From Herbaspirillum sp. alder98 (GTDB taxonomy: Bacteria; Pseudomonadota; Gammaproteobacteria; Burkholderiales; Burkholderiaceae_D): a DNA stretch of 64,000 bases. The position numbers and the translations under genes are program-made. Where the stretch lies: contig NZ_JAIUCY010000002.1 in the NCBI RefSeq assembly GCF_020179755.1, positions 186,001 to 250,000 of the forward strand, written 5' to 3'. This document shows positions 22,416 to 30,517 of the stretch, piece by piece. The first letter of the stretch is position 1. The number at the start of each line of letters is the position of its first letter. Under the pieces are notes generated by a model, which saw only the letters and a program-made list of their open reading frames with translations, was not told the origin of the DNA and made no database searches.

Positions 22416-23894
22416 TCAACCGAACAGGCCGTGCAGGAACCATTGCGCTGCATCGCCGCCGGCCTGGCCGGCGCGCCACTGGCGGAAGATCCAGTAATAG
22501 ACGTGGCGGGCGTCATGCGCGGTGTAGTAGTCGCGGGTGACGGGCTGGCCTTCCCACCAGCCGGCTTCGATGCGTTCGACCGGCGAAGCCATGGTGAGCG
22601 CCCCCCGATAGACCGGTCGCTCATCGTGCAGCGCCAGCGGCAGCGGTGTGTCGAGCAGCCACAGCGGGCGCGGCGGCAACTGCGCGGCAGCCGCGTTCAA
22701 GGCATTCTGCGATGGCGGGCGCTGCAGTACGCTGAGCCAGCGGTTGCTGGTTTCGGGCCGATGATCGGCTTGCGGGGCGGCTTGCAGCACGTGCTCGGCC
22801 CCCAGTCGCGCCACCAGCAGCTCGACCAGGCGGCGCTGGTCGTCGACCGAGCCGCCAGGTTCGGGAAACAGGGTCTCGCTGACCGGCGTGCGCGCCTGTA
22901 CCCGCTCGGCCGTGAGCACCAGGGCGATGGCGGGCGCGCCCAATTGCCCGCGCGCCAGCTTCTCGCGCAGCAGCAACAGCAGATGGTCTTCCTGCCAGGT
23001 GGGCGCGGCCAGCGACAGCACGATCTCGGTCGGCGCGATGGCCTGGCGGCCGCGCTCGTGCTCCAGCAGCAGGCGCAATTGCTCAAGCGCCAGCTGGCGC
23101 GCCGCCAGCCATCCGGCCAGCTGGGTCATGAGGCGCTGGGCATGGCGCTCCAGCAGTTCGGCCTGGTCGATGCGGTCGGGCAGTTCCAGGCGCATCCTGA
23201 ACGAGGGCGGGGCGCTGATCCAGCGATGCAGTTCGGGGCGCTGGCCGTAGGCGCGATCCAGCATTTCCAGCATGGGCTTGCCACAGCGGCGTTGCAGTCC
23301 GGCCCGTGGCAGCCGGCGCAGTTCGCCCAGTTGCTCGCAACCCAGGCCGTGCAGCCATTCCAGATGCGGCAGGGCCGCGCTGAGCAAAACCACCGGCAAG
23401 CGGTCGAGACGGCGCTGCAGCGATGCCAGGCCGAGCGTGCGCACATAACCGAAGCGCGCCAGCAGCCAGGCGCCGGTGGCGCTCACGCCGCAGCTCAGGG
23501 TCGCCGACAGGCCAAGCCGGGCGATGCTGGTGCGGACCTTGCGGCACAAGGCGCGAATGCCACCGAACAAGCGCAGGCTGGCGCCCACGTCGAGCAGCAC
23601 GCAGTCGTGTTCGGCCAGCGTCACCTGCGGCGTGTACTGCAGCAGCGCCAGCGCGGTGTCATTGAGCAGGCTGCTTTCGCGGGCGATGTCACGCTCGTGC
23701 GTGCTGGCCCGGGGCGACAGCAGCTGCACGCTGCCGCGGCGCATGCCCTCGGCCACGCCTTGCGCGCGCGCCGGCGCCGACAGGGCGCTGACGCGATCCT
23801 GGTGAAACACGACGGCTGCGATCTCATCGTCCCAATTGGGGCGAAAGACTTCGAGCTGTAGCAATGGCAGGTGAACGGCGATCCACAGGGACAT
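22416..23894 (-). CDS. imuB: ImuB, Y-family polymerase-like adaptor
   Basis: 492-residue Y-family protein that links DnaE2 and ImuA to the sliding clamp. The first strand reads MSLWIAVHLPLLQLEVF, where true Y-family polymerases have an Asp; that loss of catalytic metal ligands is typical of ImuB. LLDVGASLRLFGG and SCGVSATGAWLLARFG match ImuB. I start at the ATG at 23894, because the residues before it do not fit the family. This makes a 71-base overlap with the end of imuA. Confidence 0.94.
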   Translation of the reverse strand: MSLWIAVHLPLLQLEVFRPNWDDEIAAVVFHQDRVSALSAPARAQGVAEGMRRGSVQLLSPRASTHERDIARESSLLNDTALALLQYTPQVTLAEHDCVLLDVGASLRLFGGIRALCRKVRTSIARLGLSATLSCGVSATGAWLLARFGYVRTLGLASLQRRLDRLPVVLLSAALPHLEWLHGLGCEQLGELRRLPRAGLQRRCGKPMLEMLDRAYGQRPELHRWISAPPSFRMRLELPDRIDQAELLERHAQRLMTQLAGWLAARQLALEQLRLLLEHERGRQAIAPTEIVLSLAAPTWQEDHLLLLLREKLARGQLGAPAIALVLTAERVQARTPVSETLFPEPGGSVDDQRRLVELLVARLGAEHVLQAAPQADHRPETSNRWLSVLQRPPSQNALNAAAAQLPPRPLWLLDTPLPLALHDERPVYRGALTMASPVERIEAGWWEGQPVTRDYYTAHDARHVYYWIFRQWRAGQAGGDAAQWFLHGLFG

Positions 23895-24549
23895 GGCGTT
23901 GCAAATTCGGTGAGGGCGACAAAGGAATGAAGAGGCGCTTGTCGCGGCGCGGCCCACGACGCTTGATGAAGCCGATTTCCAGGCCATCGCGCGCCGGATG
24001 CAGCGCCAGCCGCAAGGGCGCCGGCGAGGCGTCGGCGCAACACGACATCGGGCGCAACATGAAAAACAGGGTGGCGCTGGACTGGGCGGCCAGTTGCAGC
24101 CGCCGCAAGGCCTCGCCGCGCAGCCGTGGCTGCCACATCAGCAAGGCCTGGCAGGAACCGGCCCGCAATACCTGCTCGGCGGCCCACAGCACATCACGCT
24201 GCTGCTGCGCCTGCAACAGCAGCAGGCGTTGCGGCGCCACGCCCAGGTGCATCCAGCCAGGGGCATTGACCGGATGCGGGGTCTGCAGCAATGCGATGTG
24301 ACCATGCTGGCGGGTGTCGGGACGATCAGCCAGGGCCGGGCGCAACAAGCGCAGTTCGCCAATGCCGCTGTGCGGCAGCAGCAGCTCGATGAGCATGCCG
24401 CTGGCCCAGCCGCGTTCGGGCAACTCGGCGTCGAGCGCATCGAAGCCGGTCGTCACCCCGCGCACGCCACCCCGCGCCAGCTGGGACGCCAGCCACAACG
24501 AAGGATGGATATGCTCGGGAGCACCCATCTGGGGCTTGGAACTCGGCAT
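23824..24549 (-). CDS. imuA: ImuA, SOS mutagenesis RecA/SulA-like protein
   Basis: 241-residue RecA-fold protein of the translesion cassette; in other bacteria ImuA works with ImuB and DnaE2. The typical TTGFDALDAELPERGW start and GMLIELL segment are visible, with a degraded Walker A region. The first ATG is at 24549; a TTG at 24567 is an alternative start giving six more residues. Its C-terminus overlaps imuB by 71 bases. The LexA box lies 39 bases upstream. Confidence 0.92.
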   Translation of the reverse strand: MPSSKPQMGAPEHIHPSLWLASQLARGGVRGVTTGFDALDAELPERGWASGMLIELLLPHSGIGELRLLRPALADRPDTRQHGHIALLQTPHPVNAPGWMHLGVAPQRLLLLQAQQQRDVLWAAEQVLRAGSCQALLMWQPRLRGEALRRLQLAAQSSATLFFMLRPMSCCADASPAPLRLALHPARDGLEIGFIKRRGPRRDKRLFIPLSPSPNLQRHVPVDRRSPAIATARSLSPQLGR

Positions 24550-24587
24550 GGGAAGAAGCGATCTCAAAGAATATCTAGAAAACAGAA

Positions 24588-24607
24588 TACTGTATAAATA
24601 TACAGTA
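24588..24607. promoter_or_regulatory. LexA (SOS) box of imuA-imuB-dnaE2
   Basis: TACTGTATAAATATACAGTA is an almost ideal E. coli-type LexA operator (CTGT-N8-ACAG with AT-rich core and TA flanks). It sits just upstream of imuA, so the cassette should be repressed by LexA and induced by DNA damage. Confidence 0.93.
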
Positions 24608-24844
24608 AAACCTATTGTCTAGAACAATAAAGAGAGATAACCCCCGCTGAGTTTCACCCGGGCAATGAAAATGGCTGGCTGAATGATTTATTCATTTCCG
24701 GGCGGTAAGCTCATCTTCATGGATTCCTTCATTTCCTACGGTCAAGGCCTACAGTAGCTGATGGCCTTGACTGATAGTTACATCCGGCGCTGCTTTCTAT
24801 ACTGCAAACGTGGATAGGCGGCTTTATCGGTCGTCTGTACGCTA
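24608..24844. other. Spacer with no gene seen
   Basis: About 240 bases between the LexA box and the MITE-like element. I see no open frame with a ribosome site, no RNA gene and no strong terminator. Confidence 0.5.
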
Positions 24845-25110
24845 GGGCCTGTTCACATTAAATCTGCGAGTGCGAGAGGTCGGCAAGCGTTGTCTGGCTA
24901 GGCGTAGCGACGCGCCGTAGTGGTGCTACGGCAAGGAGCTGCAACAACGGCAGGCGACGCTTGCCGGCCTCTCCCGAAGGGTTGCCCCCAGGCGGCGCGC
25001 TGGCTGCGTTGCACGGCAAGGCTGGTGGCACCACCACCAGCCTTGCCGCACGCCTTGCCAGCACGCCGCCTGGGGGCAACGCATCTCGCAGATTTAATGT
25101 GAACAGGCCC
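24845..25110. mobile_element. MITE-like element, 266 bp with 26-bp perfect terminal inverted repeats
   Basis: Ends are exact inverted copies: 24845-24870 begins GGGCCTGTTCACATTAAA and 25085-25110 is its reverse complement. TA flanks both ends (24843-24844 and 25111-25112), a possible TA target duplication. Inside are two long stems: one pairs 24873-24889 (GAGAGGTCGGCAAGCG) with about 24955-24973, and one pairs 24981-25003 (GTTGCCCCCAGGCGG) with 25058-25080. The latter encloses a further GGCAAGGCTGGTGG stem. No transposase is encoded. Small open frames through it look like by-products of GC-rich stems. Confidence 0.75.
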
Positions 25111-25153
25111 TAATCCCTCATACGACCATTCCAGACAGACAAAGGAGTCAGAC

Positions 25154-25465
25154 ATGGCAAATGCACAAAATCCCGGTAGCAACAGCAACCGTGGCTTTGC
25201 AGCGATGGACCCGCAGAAACAACGTCAGATTGCGAGCATGGGCGGCAAGGCGGCTCATGCAAAGGGGGCTGCCCACGAGTTCACCTCAGCCGAAGCACGC
25301 GAGGCTGGCCGCAAGGGTGGTTTGAACAGCCATGGCCGAAAGAATGCCAATGCGGCCAATGCCAATGGTGCTGCTGCAGCACAGATGACGCAAAGCACGC
25401 CGCAGTCATCATCGGCGACGTCCCAGCAGCCGCAGTCCGACAGCGCGGTGCAGCAGCAGGCTTGA
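25154..25465 (+). CDS. KGG-repeat stress protein (Con-10/GsiB-like)
   Basis: 103-residue hydrophilic protein. Two glycine-rich stress repeats are visible: RGFAAMDPQKQRQIASMGGKA (residues 15-35) and a copy ending REAGRKGG. The C-terminal half is low-complexity Ala/Asn/Gln/Ser. Such proteins are made under general stress or dehydration; the molecular role is unknown. AAAGGAG lies 8 bases before the ATG. Only 43 bases separate the start from the MITE-like element, so its promoter must lie in or beyond that element. An intrinsic terminator follows. Confidence 0.88.
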   Translation: MANAQNPGSNSNRGFAAMDPQKQRQIASMGGKAAHAKGAAHEFTSAEAREAGRKGGLNSHGRKNANAANANGAAAAQMTQSTPQSSSATSQQPQSDSAVQQQA

Positions 25466-25489
25466 GCTGAACATAATTGACAAGAAAAA

Positions 25490-25519
25490 AACGGAAAGGC
25501 GCGCTGAGCGCCTTTTTTG
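25490..25519 (+). terminator. Intrinsic terminator after the KGG gene
   Basis: AGGCGC/GCGCCT stem with a GCTGA loop at 25497-25513, followed by a run of T to 25518. Confidence 0.85.
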
Positions 25520-25537
25520 TTGGCCGATGCTTTTAGT

Positions 25538-26281
25538 TTAGTTTGGGTGATGCACCAGGTCGTCCCAGACCGGTACCAGCGCCAGCACCAGCAACGAGGT
25601 GGCCAGCGGGATGGTGGCCATGAAACCGATCGCAGAAAAGCCGACGGCCCCGATCACCCCGCCGGTAAAGAACATCAGCAACAGCAAGCCCAGCAGGAAG
25701 AACCTGCGCGGCGACGGCGCCAGCACGCTGTCGTGGCGCGAAGCTACGCGCCAATAGCACATCCGGCCCAGCTCGATGCCGATATCGGTCACCAGGCCGG
25801 TGACATGGGTAGTGCGGATTTCGGCGCGCGAGATCTTGGTCACCAGCGCATTCTGCAAGCCCATCACGAAGCACAGCAAGGCGACCGTGGCAGTGACGAA
25901 GTGCAGGTGCTGTCCTTGCAACTGGCTGCCCAGGATGCCAAAGGCCAGCAGCAGCCCGGCTTCGAGCAGCAACGGCATGGCGTATTCGCTATGCCAGTGT
26001 CGCTGTCGGCCCCAGTTGATCATGATTGCCGCCGTCGCCGCGCCCAGTAGAAAGGCCAGCAGCGAGGTGGCCCCGGTGACCAGCAGCATGGCCTGTCCCA
26101 GTACCAGGTTGTCGGCCAGCGCCGAGACGATGCCCGACATGTGCGAGGTGTACTGGCCGACCGCCAGGAATCCGCCGGCGTTGACGGCGCCGGCGACAAA
26201 GGCCAGTGAACAGCCCAGATGGCGATTTGACAGCTCCGAGCGCGTGGGGCTGGTCAACTGACGCAGGTAATTGATCGGCAT
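25538..26281 (-). CDS. DUF1275 (YoaK-type) membrane protein
   Basis: 247 residues with about six hydrophobic spans, matching the DUF1275 family of unknown transport-like function. The family motif is visible early: AFVAGAVNAGGFLAVGQYTSHMSG, then the segment FVMGLQNALVTKISRAEIRTTHVTGLVTD. I start at the ATG at 26281, with AGGA 8 bases upstream; the frame is open 13 codons further. It lies convergent to the KGG gene. Confidence 0.85.
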   Translation of the reverse strand: MPINYLRQLTSPTRSELSNRHLGCSLAFVAGAVNAGGFLAVGQYTSHMSGIVSALADNLVLGQAMLLVTGATSLLAFLLGAATAAIMINWGRQRHWHSEYAMPLLLEAGLLLAFGILGSQLQGQHLHFVTATVALLCFVMGLQNALVTKISRAEIRTTHVTGLVTDIGIELGRMCYWRVASRHDSVLAPSPRRFFLLGLLLLMFFTGGVIGAVGFSAIGFMATIPLATSLLVLALVPVWDDLVHHPN

Positions 26282-26491
26282 GACATGTCCTGAGGTTCGA
26301 TGGGAGCGGGCCGCGTGCATGATTCATGCCACCGGGCTCATCTTCAATGGATCTTACGCCGTTTCACGGAATCGTCCCATGGAAGTGGCCGGCAGAAGTT
26401 ACTAAGCTATTACTAACTTTCAGGCAGGAACGAGAAAAGCGGCACCAGGTCCGAACCAGATCAGGCGAGCCAACCACATAAGGAGAACAGG

Positions 26492-26758
26492 ATGTCGATT
26501 CCAGTCGATCTGCCCGGTGGGCAGAAAGTGCACGAATGGCCAGCGCCCAACCTGCAGGCGGGCGTCGAGGAATTGCCCGGGGGCGGTTTTCGGGGTGTAG
26601 TGCTGATTGGCGCGGCCGATGGCGGCCAGGCGCATACGCATGTCTTCGAGACCCTGCACGAATTGCGCGAATCGGCTTATCGCGAGGCGGTCGAGTATGT
26701 CGAGGCGCAGCACGCCATCGAAGGAGGCGTGCGCGACGACCTTAGCGAGCATCTGTAA
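26492..26758 (+). CDS. Hypothetical small protein, 88 residues
   Basis: A soluble acidic protein with no family I recognise. AAGGAG stands 7 bases upstream of the ATG, which supports real translation. The second half is predicted helical (ETLHELRESAYREAVEYVEAQ). It stands alone between the divergent DUF1275 gene and a palindromic terminator-like site. Confidence 0.65.
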   Translation: MSIPVDLPGGQKVHEWPAPNLQAGVEELPGGGFRGVVLIGAADGGQAHTHVFETLHELRESAYREAVEYVEAQHAIEGGVRDDLSEHL

Positions 26759-26767
26759 TCGGATCAG

Positions 26768-26800
26768 GCAAAAAAAACGGCCGCCCGGGGGAGGCGGCCA
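26768..26800 (-). terminator. Intrinsic terminator reading leftward
   Basis: A GGCCGCC/GGCGGCC stem at about 26779-26800 is preceded on the + strand by a run of A, which becomes a U run for minus-strand transcripts. It probably ends the CBS-gene message, about 260 bases beyond its stop. It could also cap the + strand hypothetical gene without a U tract. Confidence 0.6.
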
Positions 26801-27059
26801 GAGGGGGAGGGGATATAGACGCCAAAGATCGGGGGAATCTCTGATGAATTTCTGCTTATGAAACGACTCGTGGGGATAAACCGATTGGGGGAGGACATGT
26901 TCATGGCCGGTCGGAGGGGGACGTTCCGGCTAGAAGTTTCTGTCCATCGGTTTCGAGTACGTGAACGGATCATATCGTCGCATCGCAAAAAAGAAGATCG
27001 GACAGTGTCGTATTGCTGTGTCAGAAAAACCCTTACAAGGCAAAACGCTTGCACCAGCC
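26801..27059. other. Spacer with no gene supported
   Basis: With the terminator to its left this makes a 301-base gap. Short open frames on both strands lack ribosome sites and look like chance. It would be the 3' untranslated tail of the CBS-gene transcript if the terminator at 26768 is used. Confidence 0.5.
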
Positions 27060-27575
27060 TCAACTCCGCCCAAGGTTGACCTCGGCCAGCTCGGCATTGA
27101 CCACTTCGGGTAATTCGTCGGCCATGGCTGCTGCATTGCGGCGACGGGGCGCGGCCGGCAACGAGATCTCTCCCAGCGCGCCACCGATGCCGGCATTCTG
27201 CGTCTTGGCCGCAATATCGCCCAGGCTAAGCATGCCGACCAGCTGGCGCTGGCGGTCAAGCACCGGCACCCGTCGGATCTGGCGCTGGACCATGTCGTCC
27301 AGCACATCGTCCACCGGTTCATCTTCATAACACCAGACGACCTCGTGACTCATGATGTCGCGCAAGGTGCTGTCAGGACCAAGCTCGCGCGCCACGGCGC
27401 GCAGCACGATATCGCGGTCGGTCACCAGGCCCACCAGGCGTTCGCCGTCGAGCACCGGCACCACGCCGATATCGAGCTCATCCATGGTGCGGGCGGCCAG
27501 GATGATGGTGTCATCCGGGCGCAGCGTATGAACGCTGCGGGTCATTACATCGGCGATGGTGCGGGTGGGATGCAT
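27060..27575 (-). CDS. Twin CBS-domain protein
   Basis: 171-residue stand-alone CBS pair (Bateman module), which usually binds adenosine nucleotides. CBS1 is at about residues 8-62 (ADVMTRSVHTLRPDD, GLVTDRDIVLR) and CBS2 at about 72-130 (DIMSHEVVWCYEDEP, GMLSLGDIA). A C-terminal tail of about 35 residues is Ala/Arg-rich. No catalytic domain is present. It is divergent from the PQ-loop gene. Confidence 0.9.
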   Translation of the reverse strand: MHPTRTIADVMTRSVHTLRPDDTIILAARTMDELDIGVVPVLDGERLVGLVTDRDIVLRAVARELGPDSTLRDIMSHEVVWCYEDEPVDDVLDDMVQRQIRRVPVLDRQRQLVGMLSLGDIAAKTQNAGIGGALGEISLPAAPRRRNAAAMADELPEVVNAELAEVNLGRS

Positions 27576-27752
27576 GCGGTTCTCCAGAAAGAAAGGTCTG
27601 GGTACAGACTAGGCAATTGCCGCAAATGACGCAATGCATCAATTACTTTAATGACAGTCGGTCGATTCGCGCCAGCGGCCATGCGCTTGTCCTACAGTCA
27701 CTGGCGGGCTCGACTGACTGCCATCCGATGGTGCCCGGTCCATGATGAGGCC

Positions 27753-28025
27753 ATGAAACCTGAACTGACCGACCTCATCGGATGGGGCGCCACCATCGTG
27801 CTGCTGTTGACGATCTCGTCGCAGGTCTACCAGCAATGGCGCAGCCGCTCCACGCAGGGGGTCTCGCACTGGCTGTTCGCAGGCCAGTTGCTGGCTTCCG
27901 CCGGATTCGTGACCTACAGCCTGTTGCAAGGTGATGTGGTGTTCGTGGTGTCGAACGTCTTCCTTCTCTTTACCGCCTTGCTAGGCCAGATCCTCTACCT
28001 GCGCAATCGGCGCGCTCAACGCTGA
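27753..28025 (+). CDS. PQ-loop/SemiSWEET-like three-span membrane protein
   Basis: 90 residues with three predicted helices, the half-transporter size of bacterial SemiSWEETs. The first helix ends in SSQVYQQWRSRSTQGVS, which matches the PQ-loop region with Ser-Gln in place of Pro-Gln. The last helix precedes a basic end, RNRRAQR. The substrate is unknown; sugars are the known cargo of SemiSWEETs. The ATG at 27753 is chosen because upstream codons do not look like a leader. Confidence 0.75.
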   Translation: MKPELTDLIGWGATIVLLLTISSQVYQQWRSRSTQGVSHWLFAGQLLASAGFVTYSLLQGDVVFVVSNVFLLFTALLGQILYLRNRRAQR

Positions 28026-28143
28026 AGGCGTTTCCCCGATTCTTACAGCCGTCGTTGGCGCCGTCTGATGCAAGGATGACAGCGCAACCGTTACATTGGG
28101 CTCAATCCACAGCATTTAATTTAATAACCATAGGAGAATCGCC

Positions 28144-28701
28144 ATGCATACTATCCAGACCTCATCTTCCACCCGACTGCGTCGCGTCGCTGGCGCCGCT
28201 GCAATCTGTCTGGCCGGCCTGGCGCTGGCCGCCGGCGCCGCCCATGCCGAAAGCGTCAAGGGCAAGGACAAGAGTTTCCTGGTCAATGCGGCCGAAGCCG
28301 GCAACGCCGAAGTCGCCGCCAGCAAGATCGCCATCGAGAAGACCCAGAATCCTGACGTGAAGAAATTCGCCCAGAAGATGATTGACGAGCACACCAAGGT
28401 CGGCGCCGACCTCAAGCAACTGGCATCGACCAAGGATGTCAGCCTGCCCAGCGAGCCGAGCCTGGCCCAGCGCGGCAAGATCGCCATCCTCGACAAGCTC
28501 AGCGGCACCACCTTCGACAAGCGTTATGCCAGCATGATCGGCGTGACTGCCCACAAGGACGCCGTGAAGCTGTTCCAGAAGGCCAGCACGTCGGCGCAAG
28601 ACCCGGACGTGCGCAATTTTGCCGTCAAGACCTTGCCTGACCTGCAAGAGCACCTGCAGATGGGGACCGACCTCAAGACCAAGGTCGACGCCGCCAAGTA
28701 A
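28144..28701 (+). CDS. DUF4142 exported helical protein
   Basis: 185 residues: a signal peptide of about 35 residues ending GAAHA, then a DUF4142 four-helix domain (KDKSFLVNAAEAGNAEVAAS, KKFAQKMIDEHTKVGADL, FDKRYASMIGVTAHKDAVKLF). The role is unknown; the family is periplasmic and ferritin-like in shape. AGGAG lies 8 bases upstream of the ATG. An AT-rich stretch just before it may hold a stress promoter. Confidence 0.88.
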   Translation: MHTIQTSSSTRLRRVAGAAAICLAGLALAAGAAHAESVKGKDKSFLVNAAEAGNAEVAASKIAIEKTQNPDVKKFAQKMIDEHTKVGADLKQLASTKDVSLPSEPSLAQRGKIAILDKLSGTTFDKRYASMIGVTAHKDAVKLFQKASTSAQDPDVRNFAVKTLPDLQEHLQMGTDLKTKVDAAK

Positions 28702-28814
28702 GGGGCGCATGCCGGTGTAGGGATTTAACGTGGTTTTGAAGCGGGCAGGGTCGCCATTGAACGGGACTCTGCCCAACTTGCATCGACGTTTCGCATTGCT
28801 CCAGGGAGTGCAGC

Positions 28815-29039
28815 ATGAAACAAGCCTTCGACAAGTTCGTCCCCCGCGTGGCCAAACTGGACAAGCATAAATATGCCGCCTACGTCGATATCCATGTCGG
28901 CCATCTATGGGATCTGGCGCAGGCCGGTTGTGGCGTGCGCATCTGCAGCAAGCGCAAACAGGCCGAAAAGGTGGCCCAGCAACTGGTGGTGCTGGCCCGG
29001 AAATATGACCAGAGCGGGCGCAAGCCAAGTCATCATTAG
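28815..29039 (+). CDS. Hypothetical small basic protein, 74 residues
   Basis: A basic, Lys/His-rich soluble protein with two cysteines (AGCGVRIC). No known family is recognised. GGGAG lies 8 bases before the ATG. It is followed by the REP-like repeat copy B and the convergent PfpI gene. Confidence 0.6.
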   Translation: MKQAFDKFVPRVAKLDKHKYAAYVDIHVGHLWDLAQAGCGVRICSKRKQAEKVAQQLVVLARKYDQSGRKPSHH

Positions 29040-29056
29040 CCGTAACGTCACTGCTC

Positions 29057-29134
29057 CGTCGTCCTGACGAAAGTCAGGACCCAGCGACTTGTAGTTGCGC
29101 TTCCGCCCGCGACTTGTAGTTGCGCTTCAGCCCG
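29057..29134. repeat. REP-like double hairpin, copy B, with a 25-bp tandem duplication
   Basis: The first hairpin is GTCCTGAC/GTCAGGAC with a GAAA loop, then CCA. The second hairpin unit GCGACTTGTAGTTGC occurs twice with a 25-base period (starts 29084 and 29109). The second unit covers the last codons and stop of the pfpI gene. Confidence 0.65.
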
Positions 29135-29840
29135 CCCCCTGATCAGCCTGTCCGCGCGCCACCGCAAATGCTTCGTTCTCATGCTGCGGCGGGGCCGCAG
29201 GCGCGGTGCCCTTGGCGCTCAGCCGGCCTTTCTGGGCAATGGTCGGGTCGCCATCGTTTTCATTGGTGGCGGCAGAAGAATCCCGCTGCTCGCGCCGCTG
29301 CTGTTCATCGAGCAGCTTGAGCAATTCGTTATTGAATGCCGGGATGTCGTCGGGTTTGCGGGAGGACACGAAATTCTCGTCACGGACCACTTCTTGGTCG
29401 ACCCACTGGCCGCCGGCATTGCGAAAATCATCCTGCAGGCTGGGCCAGCTGGTGATCGTGCGTCCCTTGGCAATGCCCGCCGAAATCAGCAGCCAGCCGC
29501 CGTGGCAGATCGAGGCGATGGGTTTTTCTGCATCGTTGGCGGCACGAATGAAAGTGCGCGCCTGGGGCAGCATGCGCAGCGCGTCTCCATTGACGACGCC
29601 GCCGGGCAGCAAGACGGCCGAATAGTCTTCGGCGCGGGCTTCATCGATCGACTTGTCGACCGCTACTACCTCGCCCTTGTCGACGTGCTTGTAACCCTGC
29701 ACGCTGTTCTTGCGGTCGGAGATGATGTGCACGGTGGCGCCTGCGGCCTCCAGCGCCTTCCTGGGTTCGAGCAGTTCAGCCTGTTCGAAGCCATCGGTGA
29801 CCAATACCGCTACCTTGAGATTATCAAAACGATTTGCCAT
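29127..29840 (-). CDS. DJ-1/PfpI family protein (type 1 glutamine amidotransferase-like)
   Basis: 237 residues. The DJ-1/PfpI domain covers residues 8-185: VAVLVTDGFEQAEL, the LLPGG turn and the nucleophile elbow IC112HGGW with His113. Family members are glyoxalases, deglycases or stress chaperones; which one applies is not visible. The C-terminal 50 residues are a low-complexity hydrophilic tail not normal for PfpI. AGGAG precedes the ATG by 7 bases. The 3' end lies inside the repeat copy B. Confidence 0.88.
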   Translation of the reverse strand: MANRFDNLKVAVLVTDGFEQAELLEPRKALEAAGATVHIISDRKNSVQGYKHVDKGEVVAVDKSIDEARAEDYSAVLLPGGVVNGDALRMLPQARTFIRAANDAEKPIASICHGGWLLISAGIAKGRTITSWPSLQDDFRNAGGQWVDQEVVRDENFVSSRKPDDIPAFNNELLKLLDEQQRREQRDSSAATNENDGDPTIAQKGRLSAKGTAPAAPPQHENEAFAVARGQADQGAG

Positions 29841-29875
29841 GGAACGCTCCTGTCGTGTTGTAAGTCGCCTGCAGA

Positions 29876-29910
29876 CGTAAAAAAGGCGGCCGGGCATGCG
29901 GGCCGCCTTG
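29876..29910 (-). terminator. Intrinsic terminator after the 71-residue gene
   Basis: The AAGGCGGCC/GGCCGCCTT stem at about 29882-29908 is followed on the minus strand by a U run. It ends the transcript of the gene at 29928-30143 before pfpI. Confidence 0.8.
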
Positions 29911-29927
29911 GTTTCAGCAGCGAGGCG

Positions 29928-30143
29928 TCAGCGCTTGCCGACCTTTTCGGACTGCTTGACCTGATGGGTATTCTGGTGATCTTCAGCCGCATGCGGCATG
30001 TCAGGCGCCTTCTTGATGCGGGTGATGTTGGAGGTGGCCACCGGGTCACTATTGGGAAAGCTCATCTCGCTTGCCTCATCCAGCGCCACTTCCGACGGGG
30101 TGTCATAGGTGACGGGACGCTTGTCGTGTTTTTTGTCAGACAT
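29928..30143 (-). CDS. Small conserved-looking hypothetical protein, 71 residues
   Basis: A hydrophilic protein rich in Asp, Lys and His. The core DEASEMSFPNSDPVATSNITR resembles short uncharacterised proteins I recall from other Burkholderiales, but I know no function. AAAGGAG lies 6 bases before the ATG at 30143. It is followed by its own terminator. Confidence 0.7.
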   Translation of the reverse strand: MSDKKHDKRPVTYDTPSEVALDEASEMSFPNSDPVATSNITRIKKAPDMPHAAEDHQNTHQVKQSEKVGKR

Positions 30144-30243
30144 GGGATTCTCCTTTAGAGGGCCAGTCACTGCAGATTACGGCACCCCGGGTGCTGCGGC
30201 TATAAGAGAGCTCCGCAAGCCAGTGTAAGAAATCCGGAAGAAT

Positions 30244-30516
30244 TCACGGCCAGGGCGCCGGGGTAACGTCTTCATACTGCGCACCCCCGGCGGCCGGTGG
30301 CGCAGCCAGGTCACGCGGTTTTTCACCCGGGTGCAACATGGCGCCGGTCATCAGTTCCAGCTCGCGCCGCGCTGCCACGAAGGCAGACTCGGTCAGGGGC
30401 TGCTCCGCCACCGGCCAATGTTCGATGGCCCACTGGCGATAGGCCGCGAAGCGGGCTTGCAGTTCTTGCGCATAGAGCAGGCGACGTTGCTGGTCGTTCA
30501 GGTCGGGGTGCGTCAT
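30244..30516 (-). CDS. Hypothetical protein coupled to poxB, 90 residues
   Basis: A soluble, helical protein with no recognised family. It starts 1 base after the poxB stop, with AAAGGAG inside the poxB end, so it is certainly on the poxB transcript. The C-terminus is Pro/Ala-rich. Confidence 0.65.
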   Translation of the reverse strand: MTHPDLNDQQRRLLYAQELQARFAAYRQWAIEHWPVAEQPLTESAFVAARRELELMTGAMLHPGEKPRDLAAPPAAGGAQYEDVTPAPWP

Positions 30517-30517
30517 G

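Noticed and set aside
18816-23861. Very long open frame (1681 codons) on the + strand
   Set aside because: It is antisense to dnaE2 and imuB, whose families match along their whole length. High GC at third positions keeps the opposite frame open; composition is His/Gln/Arg-rich, with no domain.
24858-25188. Short open frames inside the 266-bp element
   Set aside because: They run through the inverted repeats in GC-rich stems, lack ribosome sites and encode low-complexity Ala/Arg/Pro text.
29084-29134. 25-base tandem repeat as a minimal CRISPR
   Set aside because: The two copies are directly adjacent without spacers and are part of the REP-like hairpin family; no cas genes are in the window.
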